Below, one piece after another: positions 1 through 10,399 of a DNA stretch of 64,000 bases (within the stretch, counting starts at the first letter, position 1; the number at the start of each line of letters is the position of its first letter). The stretch comes from Ascaphus truei. Its lineage: Eukaryota > Chordata > Amphibia > Anura > Ascaphidae. The stretch is taken from NCBI GenBank assembly GCA_036426205.1, contig CM071568.1:47709248-47773247 (forward strand), read 5' to 3'. Below the pieces are notes generated by a model that searched no databases, was not told where the DNA came from, and worked only from the letters and a program-made list of their open reading frames with translations. The translations under genes were made by a program, and so were the position numbers.

Positions 1-201
1 TATATATATATATATAATACACCCACACACACCACAAACCTATATATATCACACACAACACACAACCCACCACACAACAAAAATACACCACACACACCCA
101 CACCCTATTCTATAGACACACACATATATATACACACACACACCACACACACACACATAATACAACCACAACCACATTATATATATAATATATATATATA
201 C

Positions 202-235
<34 letters not shown>

Positions 236-520
236 ATATATATAACATACACACACCACCCACACACACACACACACCACACACCATATATATAATTATA
301 TATAAATATATATATATACCACACCCACACACCACACACACACATAAAAACAACAAAACAACCATACACACACACCACACACACCACAACACACCACACT
401 ACACAGGCCACACACACACACACACCACAAACACATATTATTACATCACACAACACAACACACCACACACCATATAGATATACTAATACCACCCCCACCC
501 ACACCCCTTAATCCTTCCAA
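1..520. repeat. Compound AC/AT microsatellite
   Basis: About 520 bases made almost only of CA runs interrupted by TA runs and CCA steps. The long valine/cysteine/tyrosine-rich open frames across it are by-products of the dinucleotide composition and are not genes. Confidence 0.95.
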
Positions 521-599
521 CCACCTTTCCCGTCCTGGGACACAAACCCCCCACACCCCCCCACCCCGTGGGCAGCGCATACCCCCTGCTTCCATCTCC

Positions 600-1112
600 C
601 GCGCTGGCATGGTTAGTCAGTCACAGAGATCGGAGAATGAGGTTAGCACATCTCCCGACCCCCCCCCCTTCCTTCCACCCCCCCGGGGGCAAGCGCAACC
701 ACCCCTCCCTGCATCTCCCACGTGGCAGATGAGGCATGCACAGGGATCGTAGCAGAAGGTAGAACATGCTCCCGTCCCCCCCCCTTCCCCACCCCCCCAC
801 GGGGCAGTCGCAAACCCCCCTGCCATCTCCCGCGCGGGCAGGGAGGCAGGCACAGGGATCGGAGCAGAAGGGAGACACATCTCCCGCTCCCCCCTCCCTT
901 CCCCACCCCCACGGGTGCAGCGCAACCCCCCTGCATCTCCCGCGCGGGCAGGGAGGCAGGCACAGGGATCGGAGAATGAGGGAGACACATCTCCCGCTCC
1001 CCCCTCCCCATTGGCGGCACAAGCTCCTCCATCTCGCGCAGGCTGACAGCCACAGGGATCGGGCAGAAGGGGGCACCACACAGCAGCAGATCGGGAGCGA
1101 GCACACGTCACT
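600..1112. repeat. GC-rich minisatellite, unit about 112 bp, ~4.5 copies
   Basis: The phrase CACAGGGATCGG recurs near 739, 851 and 961, with diverged forms near 622 and 1051. Each is followed by GA-rich sequence, a C-rich block with an ACGGG step, and a CATCTCCCGCGCGGGCAG step. The unit length is therefore about 110-115 bp, shortening in the last copy. Overlapping proline/glycine-rich open frames on both strands are repeat shadows. Confidence 0.85.
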
Positions 1113-1433
1113 GGGAGACTCATGAATATTCATGAGTCTTCCACTGACTGCCGGAGGCAAATTATAAACAAAACCCAGCTTTTAATACGTCACAAAAATT
1201 TCGCCGATCAAGACATGGAGAACGGATTGACTGACAGCTACTGTATACAGTTCTTTAGGTAAATAGAGATTGCACATATTAAACTATTAAAGTAAAAAAT
1301 AAATTAAAAAAAAAAAACAAAAAACTGAACTGCAGCTTTAAAGAAATGTTCAATAGAAGAGCACTCAGAATTACAGCATTGCTTCTGCAATATGTGCATA
1401 GACTTCCACAGCAAGTGGAGATGAGATGAAGGT

Positions 1434-1515
1434 TTATTAAAGGATCAACATTTCGGTCATGCTTTGGACCTAAGTCAAGGTCCAAAGCAGGACTGAAATT
1501 TTGATCCTTTAATAA
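1434..1515. repeat. Short inverted repeat (38-bp arms)
   Basis: Bases 1434-1471 and 1478-1515 are reverse complements at about 35 of 38 positions with a 6-base spacer. The arm contains ATTTCGGTC, a phrase also found (as GTTTCGGTC) in the palindrome at 38921-39181. Origin uncertain, possibly the end of a Penelope-like element. Confidence 0.75.
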
Positions 1516-1777
1516 AACATCATCCTTTCTCACAAGTCCACTGGCATATGTCTCATTTTTTGGTTTCCTCGTCAGCTCTCTTAAGGAAAACACTTCAGAA
1601 ATCAAAACATTGGTCTTTTTGTCTGTCCACAATGTCATTATTTAAAACTACTGCTTGTGCCGTTTTGCTTTAATTTTTAATTATTATTTTCTTTTAAAAG
1701 AACCTAGTTTTAGACAGGTGGTTAAAGACTTTTGGTTCAAAACAAGCAAAAAAGGGTAGGTAGGTTGGTCCTTTCTT

Positions 1778-2120
1778 CCATGTAGTAACAAAGGAGGGAG
1801 AGGGAGTAGGTGGTATGATACCTTTTTATTGGACCAACAAGCAGTTGAAATGTTAGAAACTTTCGAACCACTCAGGGTCCTTCATCAGGTATGGCAGAAA
1901 TACAGAAACACACAATATTATATACAGTGTATGTAAGAGGGATATCTGGTTACAATGGATGAAGACAGGAAGTGTGAAACAATATAAGTTAGAAACAGGT
2001 AGCCCTGAACCTGATGAAGGACCCCGAGAGGTTCGAAAGCTTGTCAAATTTAAACTACTTGTTGTTTCAATAAAAGGTTTCATAACACCTACTCACTCTC
2101 CCACCTTCGTTACTACATGG
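1778..2120. repeat. Inverted repeat with ~113-bp arms, Penelope-end-like
   Basis: Arm 1 (1778-1890) and arm 2 (2009-2120) are clearly reverse complements, running from CCATGTAGTAAC to the CTGATGA step, around a 118-base spacer. Each arm, read outward from the spacer, has CTGATGA, then AGGACC, a short loop, GGTTC and CGAAAG. This is the layout of a degenerate hammerhead core and typical of the pseudo-LTR ends of Penelope-like elements. The long open frames on both strands here are not genes. Confidence 0.7.
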
Positions 2121-2519
2121 TTCCAAACAGGCATTTTCAATGACATTGCCTTTGGTTTGTTGTTACAGTACATGTGCAGATCAACTTGTAGAATGGGAAC
2201 AACAAAATATTTCACATGTCCAGTATATCAGCATTTGAGTAGCCTGTGTTTTTATATACAGTAAGAGTATACTATATTTACAACTGTATCATTAGATAAA
2301 TCTATACAGTCCTCCAATGTCAATTCCAAAAAGTAGTTGTCATATATTTTTGTTCAAACTGGAAATCAATATGGAAGGAGTACCCTTAAGAACCCAGTTC
2401 AGGGGCTGGTGCCAGCATTATATGAAATGGGATATTACATTACAATACATATATATATTAGATGTAGAGGTATCGGTACCATGTCAGCCGAGCTTTAATA
2501 ATCAGAAATGAATAGACGA

Positions 2520-2740
2520 TACCCTTCTGTGGCTTACAAATGGCTTTTATTTGTGCGAGCTTTCGAGATACACTGATCTCTGCTTCCGGAGGTGTTACAA
2601 TGAATAAAGCAAGCAATGGTTTAACTTAAAAACAGTGCATCTTGGAATGTATCTGTGACTGAAACCTATCCCTCCCCCTGTGCGGTATGCGATTTATGAC
2701 TTGAGGGTTTAAATAGTCCCTGAATGTTAGTGATGTAAGA
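2520..2740 (-). repeat. Dispersed repeat, probable Penelope-like end
   Basis: On the minus strand this reads ATCTCGAAAGCTCGCACAAA and then ATAAAAGCC. The preceding part can form a short GAGATC/ATCTC stem. It lacks any ORF. Assignment to a Penelope-type terminus rests on resemblance only. Confidence 0.4.
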
Positions 2741-2839
2741 GTGTGTGTGCATGTGTGGGACAGCTCCTTCTCCTCTGGGCAGGTAAGGGGGACCCCGCTA
2801 CATGTAGAGATAGATAGATAGAGATATAGAAATATAATA

Positions 2840-2932
2840 TACTAGCTAAGAGACCCGGCGTTGCCCGGGATTAAAATTTCCCGCTCCCTCCTCACTCCAC
2901 TCCCCCTGTCTCTTTCCCCCCCCCCCCAGTCT

Positions 2933-2970
<38 letters not shown>

Positions 2971-3266
2971 TGCGCAGCTCCGGTGGTCCAGGCCGCTGGG
3001 TGAAGAGGACAGTGGCCGGGTGGTTGTGCGTGTGTGTGTTGCAGTTGGGTGAGGCCGAGGGGAAGGTGAGCTGCGGTTGAAGAGAACAGAGTGGCAGTTG
3101 GGTGACATCATAGAGCCATGCAGGTCAATGAGAGGCGTGCGGGGCGGGGCAGGGATACGGACCAATCTGATTGGCCAGAGGCTGAGTGACAGACCCACGG
3201 ACCAATCAGATTCACCACATCTAGCAACAATTTCACAAAATTCAATTTTATATATATAGATATATA
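2840..3266. repeat. Uncharacterised dispersed sequence with C37 tract
   Basis: Starts with AGAGACCCGGCGTTGCCCGG, a phrase I associate with dispersed animal repeats but cannot assign to a class. It includes an uninterrupted run of 37 C (2934-2970) and two oppositely oriented CAATCAGATT/CAATCTGATTGG phrases near 3165 and 3205. No gene seen. Confidence 0.4.
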
Positions 3267-4100
3267 TGTAGTGGGGTCCCCCTTACCTGCCCAGAGGAGG
3301 GGGAGCTGTCCCTGCATTGCCCTGGTGGATCAGGAGAAGTTGCAGAAACCATCTTAAAATGGCTCTGCATGTACTGAGTGGAACTTCAACTCCCAGAAGC
3401 CTTGTGGTTGGTCACATGGACCGTCCCAGCCATTGGGAGCGAGTGGCCATTTTGTGGAGCTAGATGTCCTCTGCGGGGCTGGAGACAGCATGGGCAGACG
3501 CCACAGAGCCTCTGAGCGAGTACAATCCTGGACTAGGCCAGACCTTGATCCCTAGGCCCCAGTTAGGCCCTGAGCCAAATACAGTGCTGTATTGTTGGGA
3601 AGGCCCCAGATAGGGACCCTCCCATTAGATCTGTAGTAGCACTACTGCGCTGGTGGACGGACGTCTACGCGGCAGACTGAGGCCTGGACCAGTGTTACAC
3701 ATGGCTGCAGATAAGAGGCACCCTCTGACTGGAGGTTGCACTGCTGACCGCACTCTGGATAAGGTGTGAGGGGAGTTGTGTTGAATGCCCCGCTGCGTGG
3801 GATCTGATCCAGCATCCTCCTCTTACTATTCCCTGGTCAGGCCTGAGACCTGGAAGGTACCCATGTGCACCGACACATCACAGGGGGGTAGCGCTAACTC
3901 ATACTTTGGTGGGACTACTTGTGTGGACACCCTTAGTACTTTAGGGGAACCACTCAGGGGGTTGTACTATTGCATCCATGTATTGGTGTATTGTACTGTT
4001 GTGTTCTACTGTTATGTCTGGTATTATTACTGGTTGTATTGGTTCCTATAAGGAGTCATCCCGCCAATGCTGGGATCCCTCATAGGTTGAGGCGCTGCAC

Positions 4101-4134
<34 letters not shown>

Positions 4135-4234
4135 CCCCCACGGCTCCCAAAAGCGGAGGCTCAGGCCACCAGTGAGTGTACAGGTATTAGCAACACGCGT
4201 AGTCGCCCTTAGGCATAGGGAAAGGGGTCTGTGT
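3267..4234 (+). mobile_element. Gypsy-type LTR (solo or isolated)
   Basis: Begins TGTAGTGGGGTCCCCCTTAC directly after a TATA run. It shares, in order, several landmarks with the other Gypsy LTRs in the window: GATCCCTCA, GAGGCGCTGCAC, then GCGGAGGCTCAGGCCACC. No internal coding sequence adjoins it, so it looks like a solo LTR. The 3' end is blurred by the hairpin at 4200-4283. A 60-base piece of the same LTR start lies inverted at 2741-2800. Confidence 0.65.
4103..4132. repeat. (AG)n microsatellite inside the LTR
   Basis: Fifteen AG units, expanded within the R/U5-like part of the LTR, just after GCGCTGCACTA. Confidence 0.95.
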
Positions 4235-4283
4235 GTATAATATATACACCACAGACCCCTTTCCCTATGCCTATGGGCGACTA
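4200..4283. repeat. Near-perfect 34-bp-arm hairpin
   Basis: 4200-4233 and 4250-4283 are reverse complements at 33 of 34 positions around a 16-base AT-rich loop. The arm reads GGCATAGGGAAAGGGG in its middle. A further loose copy of CCCCTTTCCCTAT follows at about 4319. Confidence 0.9.
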
Positions 4284-4405
4284 TGTATACACACATACAC
4301 ACACACACACGCACACACGCCCCTTTCCCTATATATATATATATATATATATATAGATCTATATATATAGATATAGATATATATATATATAGATATATAT
4401 ATCCC
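4284..4405. repeat. AC then AT/GATA microsatellites
   Basis: CACACA tract (about 4290-4318) followed by TA/GATATA runs to about 4402. Confidence 0.9.
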
Positions 4406-4409
4406 CAAT

Positions 4410-4565
4410 AAAGAATATCACTTGTGAGCACATTCACATGTCTTACACAGGTCTTACACAAGTCTGCAACCCCGGCTTTCACCATTATCACCTACAGTAG
4501 CATACAGTGCTTCCACTGCAGTAAGGGATTCTGAGAAATAACATGCAACCATAGAATTCAAAGAG
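4410..4565 (-). repeat. Copy of the hammerhead-bearing repeat family (tail part only)
   Basis: On the minus strand it reads CAGAATCCCTTACTGCAGTG, then GGTGATAATGGTGAAA and GGGGTTGCAGAC. This matches the tail of the copies at 38.4-38.7 kb and 55.1 kb. The part that carries the ribozyme-like core in other copies is absent here. Confidence 0.7.
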
Positions 4566-4685
4566 GGTGTACTTTCTTTTTCACACAACTGTATATATAG
4601 AGAGAGAGATTATTCTATTGTTTACAATATGTAAATTATTGTAGTAATCAAGTTTAAAATTTTCTAATAGATAATCCGCACTTAC

Positions 4686-4893
4686 CTATAAACAGAAAAG
4701 GAAGCTATCGACCTGATCAGAGACGCCACTGCACCGACTTTTGCAGCTTCGACTGCACCGTTCGATCTATATTGGACAGTTTCTCCATAGTTCACAAAAG
4801 GTTGGTTATAAACAACAATCTTCCCTTTAGCTTCTTTGGATCTGTTGCGCAGTTCTATGAAAGACGATACAACAATGACTTCAGCTGTAATTC
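4686..4893 (-). CDS. CPQ: Internal exon of carboxypeptidase Q
   Basis: On the minus strand a 208-bp open stretch is bounded by TTTCCAG before it and GTAAGT after it, so both splice sites are consensus. It enters in phase with GA completing a Gly codon and leaves with AG of a Ser/Arg codon. The translation includes ITAEVIVVSSF, GKIVVYNQPFVNYGETVQYR and GAVEAAKVGAVASLIRSIAS. These match from memory the segment of vertebrate CPQ (plasma glutamate carboxypeptidase, an M28-family secreted/lysosomal dipeptidase) that precedes the catalytic zinc-binding core. No stop or frameshift interrupts it, in contrast to all the repeat ORFs around it. No other CPQ exon was recognised in the window, which fits the very long introns of this gene. 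The exon itself holds no zinc ligand, so it shows identity rather than activity. Confidence 0.93.
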
Positions 4894-5389
4894 CTGGAAA
4901 TAAAATGAAAAGTTTCCATTAGTAGTGCACATTTATTCTTTAGTCAAGAATAGTCAGTTATGATTGAATAATAAAAAAAAAACATGTATAGCCTTCTTCA
5001 GTAATACAATATTCAGAAGTTTAAGGAGGTTTACGTTCATCCATTCATTCAGTGATTGATGTGTCTGCAATGCATTACTTTTCAAGGATTTAAAGGGTCA
5101 ACCATCAGTCAACATCACTTTAAAAGATGGCTACTACAACCAATACATAAGATACTAAAGTTACCCATACGATTAGACTCTATAGTATATCACGGATAAC
5201 TATACCCAATCCACTGTGCTAGCACAATAAATCACTATTTGATATACTATGGACTGCTTCACAAAAGCTCATGAGGTGTATTCTGTCAAATGTATTAAAG
5301 TATAAATACAATTGTTTGCAGGTATAGCATGGTTTTGTCACAGAGGTTAGCAGACTATATGGTTTGAAATTTTAAATAGTTTTATTTCA
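4894..5389 (-). other. Intron, nothing recognised
   Basis: AT-rich unique-looking sequence upstream of the CPQ exon. I see no ORF, repeat or RNA gene in it. Confidence 0.5.
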
Positions 5390-5622
5390 TATAGTGCTCA
5401 TCTAGCAATAGGACTCAAAGTGCTCCAGAATTACGGGAGAGCACGGTACACAAAGCTGTACATAGAATTTTACAGGCACGGCCCTGTCCTTGTGAGCTTA
5501 CAATCTATGTTTTGATGACTGAGGCACAGGGAGATAAAGTGACTTTCCCAAGGTCCCAAGCAGCTGACACCGGGATCTGAACTAAGCTCCCCTGCTTAAA
5601 AGTCAGTGTCATTGTTCTCAGA
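5390..5622 (-). mobile_element. CORE-SINE (MIR-like), minus orientation
   Basis: On the minus strand it has the conserved SINE core phrase CTTGGGAAAGTCACTTTATC, then CCTGTGCCTCAG, ATAGATTGTAAGCTCACAAG and GGACAGGGCCGTG. That order (core, then an L2-like 3' segment with ATTGTAAGCTC) is the CORE-SINE layout. The tRNA-like head is decayed. Two better copies are at 35325 and 40835. Confidence 0.8.
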
Positions 5623-7144
5623 CAGAGGGATATATATTAAGTCGCGCAAACTGGAGCATTGCTCCAAAATTGGAGCAAATACTGTAGTGTAATTTTTGAT
5701 TCTGCATTTATTGTATTGTGCTCTATTTTTTTTAAACCGGATTTTCTCCACTTCGCCATGAGCATTTTTGGCAGTGGTTATAGGAGAAGTTAAGAGTCAG
5801 AGCATTATTATAATGAGATGCATCGAAAGTTGCACCTATAACTGTTCCAGTTTTCCTCTCTCTTTCCAGCAAATAAATCCACCAGGCATTAGCCTCTACT
5901 CCAAAGAGATCTGTGTCAAATGAAAGAAGCAACATTTAAAAGAATAATGCACATCACTGCTCCCAAATTGATGCAGATGCAAATATTTGCTTCAATCTTG
6001 AAACGTATCCCCATGTCTTTATTTACTGAGCCACTCCGGTTGCTTTAAGCATTAAGCATCTTTTATCCAAAGGCAGCTTTAGTTCTATCAGGTTCCAGAA
6101 TAGTTGTTTAATTAAAATAAGAAATGAGGAGACAGGAGAGGAAAAGAACCTGGTAAATACCAATATGGTGGTTAAATCATATCTAACTGTGATCTTTCAC
6201 TTATCCAGACCCTGTAAAAAAACTTTTTCAGAGTCTGGATGTGAGTAACTCCAAGTTTAGCTTTGGCATACTGTAACTACCGTAATGTTAAATCCCTGAG
6301 TTAACTATAATGGAGCTCTGAGGATATAAGTTGTTAGAGGGAACATCTCATTTTCAGATCGTTAGCACGGAAAGCCATTATAATAATGCAAGGGCTCTTT
6401 AAGTTTCAAAACAGCACTTTAGACATCTCTGGAACACCCTTGCAGGGTCAGTAGATTGGTTTATAGAGATCTGTATTTTTCGCTCCTTTCCCCTGTGTGT
6501 AAGTGTACTTTTTTGAGGGCTAGTTCATGCGGGGTTTTTACCTAGACACCAGCACTAACCAGTGTTAACACACCTATCCATTGCTATTTTTTGGATTATA
6601 GGTATAAGTCTGTTGAGCAACACAATGCAGCAATATCATACATCTATTGCTTATGAGATCTGCTCATCATAGAGCTATAGACTTAGTGCTGACCTCACAC
6701 CATTGACTTCAGCTGTTTGTTTACATACTGTACATGCTCTCATGGTCCCTACATTGCCTAATTGATTACGCTGTGTATAGTATATACTACTATCACGGTT
6801 GCTGTTCGCTACCTTGGGTCACTGTTTCCTTAGCCATATAGGCTAGCGTGACCACTCATTAGAAGCATACTGGTATTTATCTACCAGTCACATCATGCTG
6901 ACTATTACATGCCTCTATAAGATATAAGCACACAGTGCTATCATTTAATATAATTTTATTGCACTCACCATATTATTCACAGTCCGGTCCCTAATATTTT
7001 AATGTACATCAATTAAATGGATATTTTAAACTTATTAATTATGCAATACATATAGGACCAGTACCACTGTCTCTCACTGCTTAATGTGTAAGGTTACTTC
7101 CCCACATACAGACATGCAATAGGGCCTTATCCATTTGGCAGTGT
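5623..7144. other. Intron, nothing recognised
   Basis: AT-rich sequence with a small hairpin near 6207-6240 (ATCCAGACCCTG facing CAGAGTCTGGAT). The minus-strand 67-codon frame at 5732-5935 shows no family resemblance and is probably chance. Confidence 0.5.
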
Positions 7145-7864
7145 TTATGCTCCATCGTTGTTCTCTTTCCGTTGTCCTGTATGATACCTGCCAGGTGCTC
7201 CAGTTCCTCGTCCTGCCAGGTGCTCCAGTTCCTCGTGCTCCTCTAGAGTCCTACCCAAGACGATGATATCGTCCCAGTACACTAGGCACTCCTGTGGGTT
7301 CATATCTCCGATGGTCTTTCCCATCAAACGTTGGAATATGGCTGGAGCACCACAGATGCCTTGGGGCATGCGGGTGAATTGATAAAAGCCATGGGGACAC
7401 ACAAATGCCTTCTTCTCTTGGTCTTTGGCGCTCATAGGTACCTTGTAGTACCCAGATCTCAGGTCCAGGATGCTGAACCACTGGCTTCCTGACAGCACGT
7501 TGATAATCTCTTCAATCCGCGGCAGAGTGTACTGGTCAGGAACGGTGTGGTTGTTCAGGGTCTGATAGTCTACACATAAGCGTAGTGACCCATTTTTCTT
7601 TCGTACCACCACGATCGGGGACGCGTAGGGGCTACGGGATTCCGTCACAATACCCGCCATTTCCATTTCCTGGAGGACATCCCTCACATCCTCCACATCT
7701 CTGTGAGTGATGCGCCGGGAACTCTCCCGGAAGGGCGTGGTATCATTCAGTCTGATGGTGTGCTGGGTGTTATTGCTACACCCCACATCCATTTCGCTGG
7801 TACTTCCCGGCGTTCCTCCAACTTGGCTGTTAGCCAATCCTTCCACTCGATGGACAGGGTTCAT
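7145..7864 (-). pseudogene. Gypsy reverse transcriptase fragment
   Basis: 239 codons, open. It has the Gypsy RT order: SPYASPIVVVRKKNGSLRLC, then VDYQTLN, IEEIINVLSG, SILDLRSGYYKV (first catalytic Asp), KKAFVCPHGFYQFTRMPQG, and the catalytic box at about residue 196, which reads YWDD rather than the usual YLDD or YVDD. The fragment ends soon after the palm, so thumb and RNase H are absent. The start codon is not the native one; the polyprotein continues upstream in another frame (7861-8067) after a frameshift. It would copy element RNA into cDNA in the cytoplasm if intact; as found it cannot. Confidence 0.9.
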
Positions 7865-8067
7865 TCCCCGAAGTCGAATGCCAGCCTGGCTGGCTGATCT
7901 TGCACGGCGGTGGTGTTCACTTGGGCCATTGTCTCAACAGGTGTGACTGGGTATATTCGACCCAGCCTTTGACCTTGATCGAAGGGTATGGTGTAAGGGG
8001 AGATATTCTGAACGAACAGCTTGATCCGCCTAGGGAGTTTGGACTTCCACACCCGTATTTCTGGCAC
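7861..8067 (-). pseudogene. Gypsy pol linker upstream of RT
   Basis: 68 codons: ISPYTIPFDQGQRLGRIYP, then QPARLAFDFGE, the stretch that normally connects protease to RT in Gypsy polyproteins. It ends with a stop exactly where the RT frame begins in a different register, so one indel separates them. Confidence 0.7.
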
Positions 8068-8263
8068 TAGCTTGTAGCCTCGGTTGGCGTCTTCTTTGGG
8101 CTTACTCTAGGGAGAAGTACTGGTCAGCCTCATCACGGCCCGGGTAGCAGCACACTGCATCCATGCACTTCACTCTCCCTGGTTGAATTTCGGTTAACCC
8201 CGCGTGGTGGTTGAAGACATCCCTCATAGCCCTCTTGGGCCGATATTTTGCAACACTCTTCCT

Positions 8264-8566
8264 TCAGTACTGGGTGGATCCATAGTGAAGACAACGGTAA
8301 TTTGCCGGCCTCTTACAAATACGCTCGAATCTCCGTCCGCACCACATCAGTGTTGGCCACCAATATGATCGGTGAGCTTGCCTCTTCACTGCCTCGGTAC
8401 AGGACCACTCTTCCAACACCTTCAGGGTATGTTCTCGCCAGGCCACATCCCCTTCTTCTTCCATAGGGGTGGGTGTTGTCCCGGAGAAAGCCTTGAGCTT
8501 TCTATAGTTCTGGGACCGAGAAGACATCGTTAAAGCCTCCACTAGTTGCAGTAGGGTCACTCCCAA
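8264..8566 (-). pseudogene. Gypsy gag fragment fused to pol linker
   Basis: Residues such as NYRKLKAFSGTTPTPMEEEG followed by EWSCTEAVKRQ resemble the capsid region of Gypsy Gag proteins. After AVKRQ the frame is lost. A different frame across 8385-8280 reads NTDVVRTEIRAYL and PLSSLWIHP, which pairs with NADVVRALIRAYL in copy B. This places the deletion joining gag to pol here. Confidence 0.65.
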
Positions 8567-8984
8567 GTTGGGTCCGCCAGTGGACAGTCAACAGTAGTAG
8601 GCCTGCCATTGGTGCGGAGCCTGCATAGCACTGATCTAATACCGGCTGGTGGTAGGTGGCGATGGTGGAGTGTCAGCTCGTGGGATATTTCTAGACACTG
8701 GACATGAAAGTTACCCGGGGTATGGTTACGTCTGACCAAGTTGGGGTACTTGAGAGGCTTTGGTCATCCACCCCTTGGAGATATAGGAAGAGGGGGGAAA
8801 CCTCAGCCTGATAGGGGATCTCCGAGGAGGGCCTTGGGGTGGGCGCGACCAGGGAAGTTGGTAGCCCAGGGTATATGAGTGGGCAACCCTCGGCAGGGCC
8901 TCTGATTGATTTAGGGCGTGTGGGGCATCTTCCATGCATATTTCTTGCTCGTGGCCAGTTTCTACACTCCAATGATAAGTGGGG

Positions 8985-9206
8985 TCATATTTTCGAGCTA
9001 GGAACTGGGCGTCGGGCCAGAGCAGGAGAGGTTCCTGCGTGGTCGCGGATGGTAATCATAGACATAATGGTGGGGATTCCTCCCACTGTGACCACGTGAC
9101 GTGGGGGTTCATGAAGTTCCAAGGCCCAGTCGTGGACCTCTTGCTGGGAGGGTACAAACATGGTTTTTGAGTTTGGTTTCTCTAATTTAACTGCTGATTC
9201 GGGCAC
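8985..9206 (-). pseudogene. Gypsy gag N-terminus
   Basis: Contains MFVPSQQEVHDWALELHEPP and VVTVGGIPTI shortly after the LTR. The same start (MPSQQQVNDWALE) follows the LTR at 57.8 kb, which supports it as the native Gag start of this family. It decays after about 70 codons. Confidence 0.65.
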
Positions 9207-9237
9207 CCCAGGTCAGAATCTCATCAGCACCTCCAAA

Positions 9238-10391
9238 TGTAGCACTACTTCCCCACCCTCTGGGAGATGAGACAGCTACTGAGTGTAATGTTGTGCGTTT
9301 TATCTGTTGGCTCATGGGAGGCCTGAACCTCCGCTTCTGGAAGCCTGAGGTGTACCTGATTGGTTCCGGTGACAGTGCCTCCACCTGCGAAGGATCCGGC
9401 AGTGCCAGATAACCCTTCACAGGACCCAATACAAAAATACACACACAGTATATAGTAACAGGTTTACTGATCATGCAAGTTATACTCAGAGCAAGTAATG
9501 CAACTACACCATACATATAGGTACACATATCCGCAGTATGTCCACAATACTCAGATGCAGGGGGCACCAGTGTCCCAGTGTCCAACCCCAATTGTCTCTC
9601 CAACCCCAAGTGTGTGTGACAGCGCTGCCCACAGTAAGAATGTATAATTGGTGCACTTGTAGACTGTATGATACCTGCCAGGTGCTCTAGCACCTGGTAC
9701 CACCAACTGAGGAAATGGATCCGTCCGGTCCACGCCGTCGCCTTCTATTATGTTTTCCGCCTCTATTTGGGGTGGACTTCAGCTGGAGTGTCCCACCTTA
9801 ATAGTCTCTGCCTTGCGGTGGTGGTCTGAGCCCAAACCACAGGCAGCAAGTCTATGCACTGCGTTCTGCTGTGTCCCTGATAATATTCAACTACAGGGGC
9901 AGTGTCCCTATCTCTGGCTTAGCTAAGGGGCCACTGACACCCTGAGCACACCCTCACCCTTCCGTGTCCCAGCTCCGACTGACGTGGCCTCTAGCGGACC
10001 AAATGTATCAGCCTTAGTGCAGGAGATCTCCGCAGCCCTATTTGCTGATCTGCGGCACCTGATCTAGCAGCCCTGGGAGCTTCTGGGGATCGTAGTCCCT
10101 CGCAGAGCATATTGCGAAGATGGCCACCACTGTGAAGTCTTTCTGCGCATGCGCGCCTATTTCTGTAATGGCCACCGCACTACTGGACACTATGTGCATG
10201 CGCAAAACGTAATGCCCATACACGGCTTCCAACAAGATGGCGGCGCCCTGTGAAGGGAGCCGCCGCGGACCTCCGGCGACCTGCTCACCATCCTGACTGC
10301 ACGCATCACTCCTGCACATCTCCCCGAATTCTCCCTAGCCACCGCTGCCAGTCGCAGCGGGAGGTAAGGGGACAAAGGGGGACCCAGGCAA
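9238..10391 (-). mobile_element. 5' LTR of Gypsy copy A (1154 bp)
   Basis: Its inner end reads GTGCTACA followed by TTTGGAGGTGCTG. Near that end it carries GGCAGTGCCTCCACCTGCGA in the same place as the other LTRs of this type. The outer end abuts TATA. CG-rich promoter-like sequence lies at 10040-10380. The minus-strand open frames in it (for example 9187-9693) are not proteins. Confidence 0.75.
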
Positions 10392-10399
10392 TATAGGTA

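Larger units (their letters stand above)
7145..10391 (-). mobile_element. Ty3/Gypsy element, copy A (deleted; 5' LTR, gag pieces, RT)
   Basis: Read on the minus strand it starts with an LTR (10391 to 9238), then TTTGGAGGTGCTG at the primer-site position, a gag start, a gag middle, the protease-RT linker, and the RT fingers/palm up to about 7180. The gag zinc knuckle and the protease are missing: gag is joined directly to the linker near 8385. RNase H, integrase and the 3' LTR are also gone. The RT end runs into a duplicated GGTGCTCCAG(TTCCTCG) phrase and a fragment matching LTR sequence at 9664-9685, suggesting a deletion between short homologous sequences. TATA lies immediately outside the LTR at 10392-10395. 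Confidence 0.85.

Noticed and set aside
49..504. 151-codon minus-strand open frame rich in V, C, Y, W
   Set aside because: Pure translation of AC/AT dinucleotide repeats.
617..1160. Four overlapping open frames of 119-179 codons on both strands
   Set aside because: Stop-poor GC-rich minisatellite; the peptides repeat with the DNA unit and have no protein-like pattern.
2560..2600. Hammerhead in the minus-strand repeat with ATCTCGAAAGCTCGC
   Set aside because: Only GAAA and a stem are present; the CUGANGA box reads CTCCGGA and no NUH site follows.
5732..5935. Possible further CPQ exon on the minus strand
   Set aside because: The 67-codon frame has no CPQ similarity and lies where intron is expected; no other CPQ exon was found in any open frame.
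9187..9693. 168-codon minus-strand frame
   Set aside because: Lies wholly in the Gypsy LTR and its leader; related LTRs at 22 and 57 kb do not keep it open.
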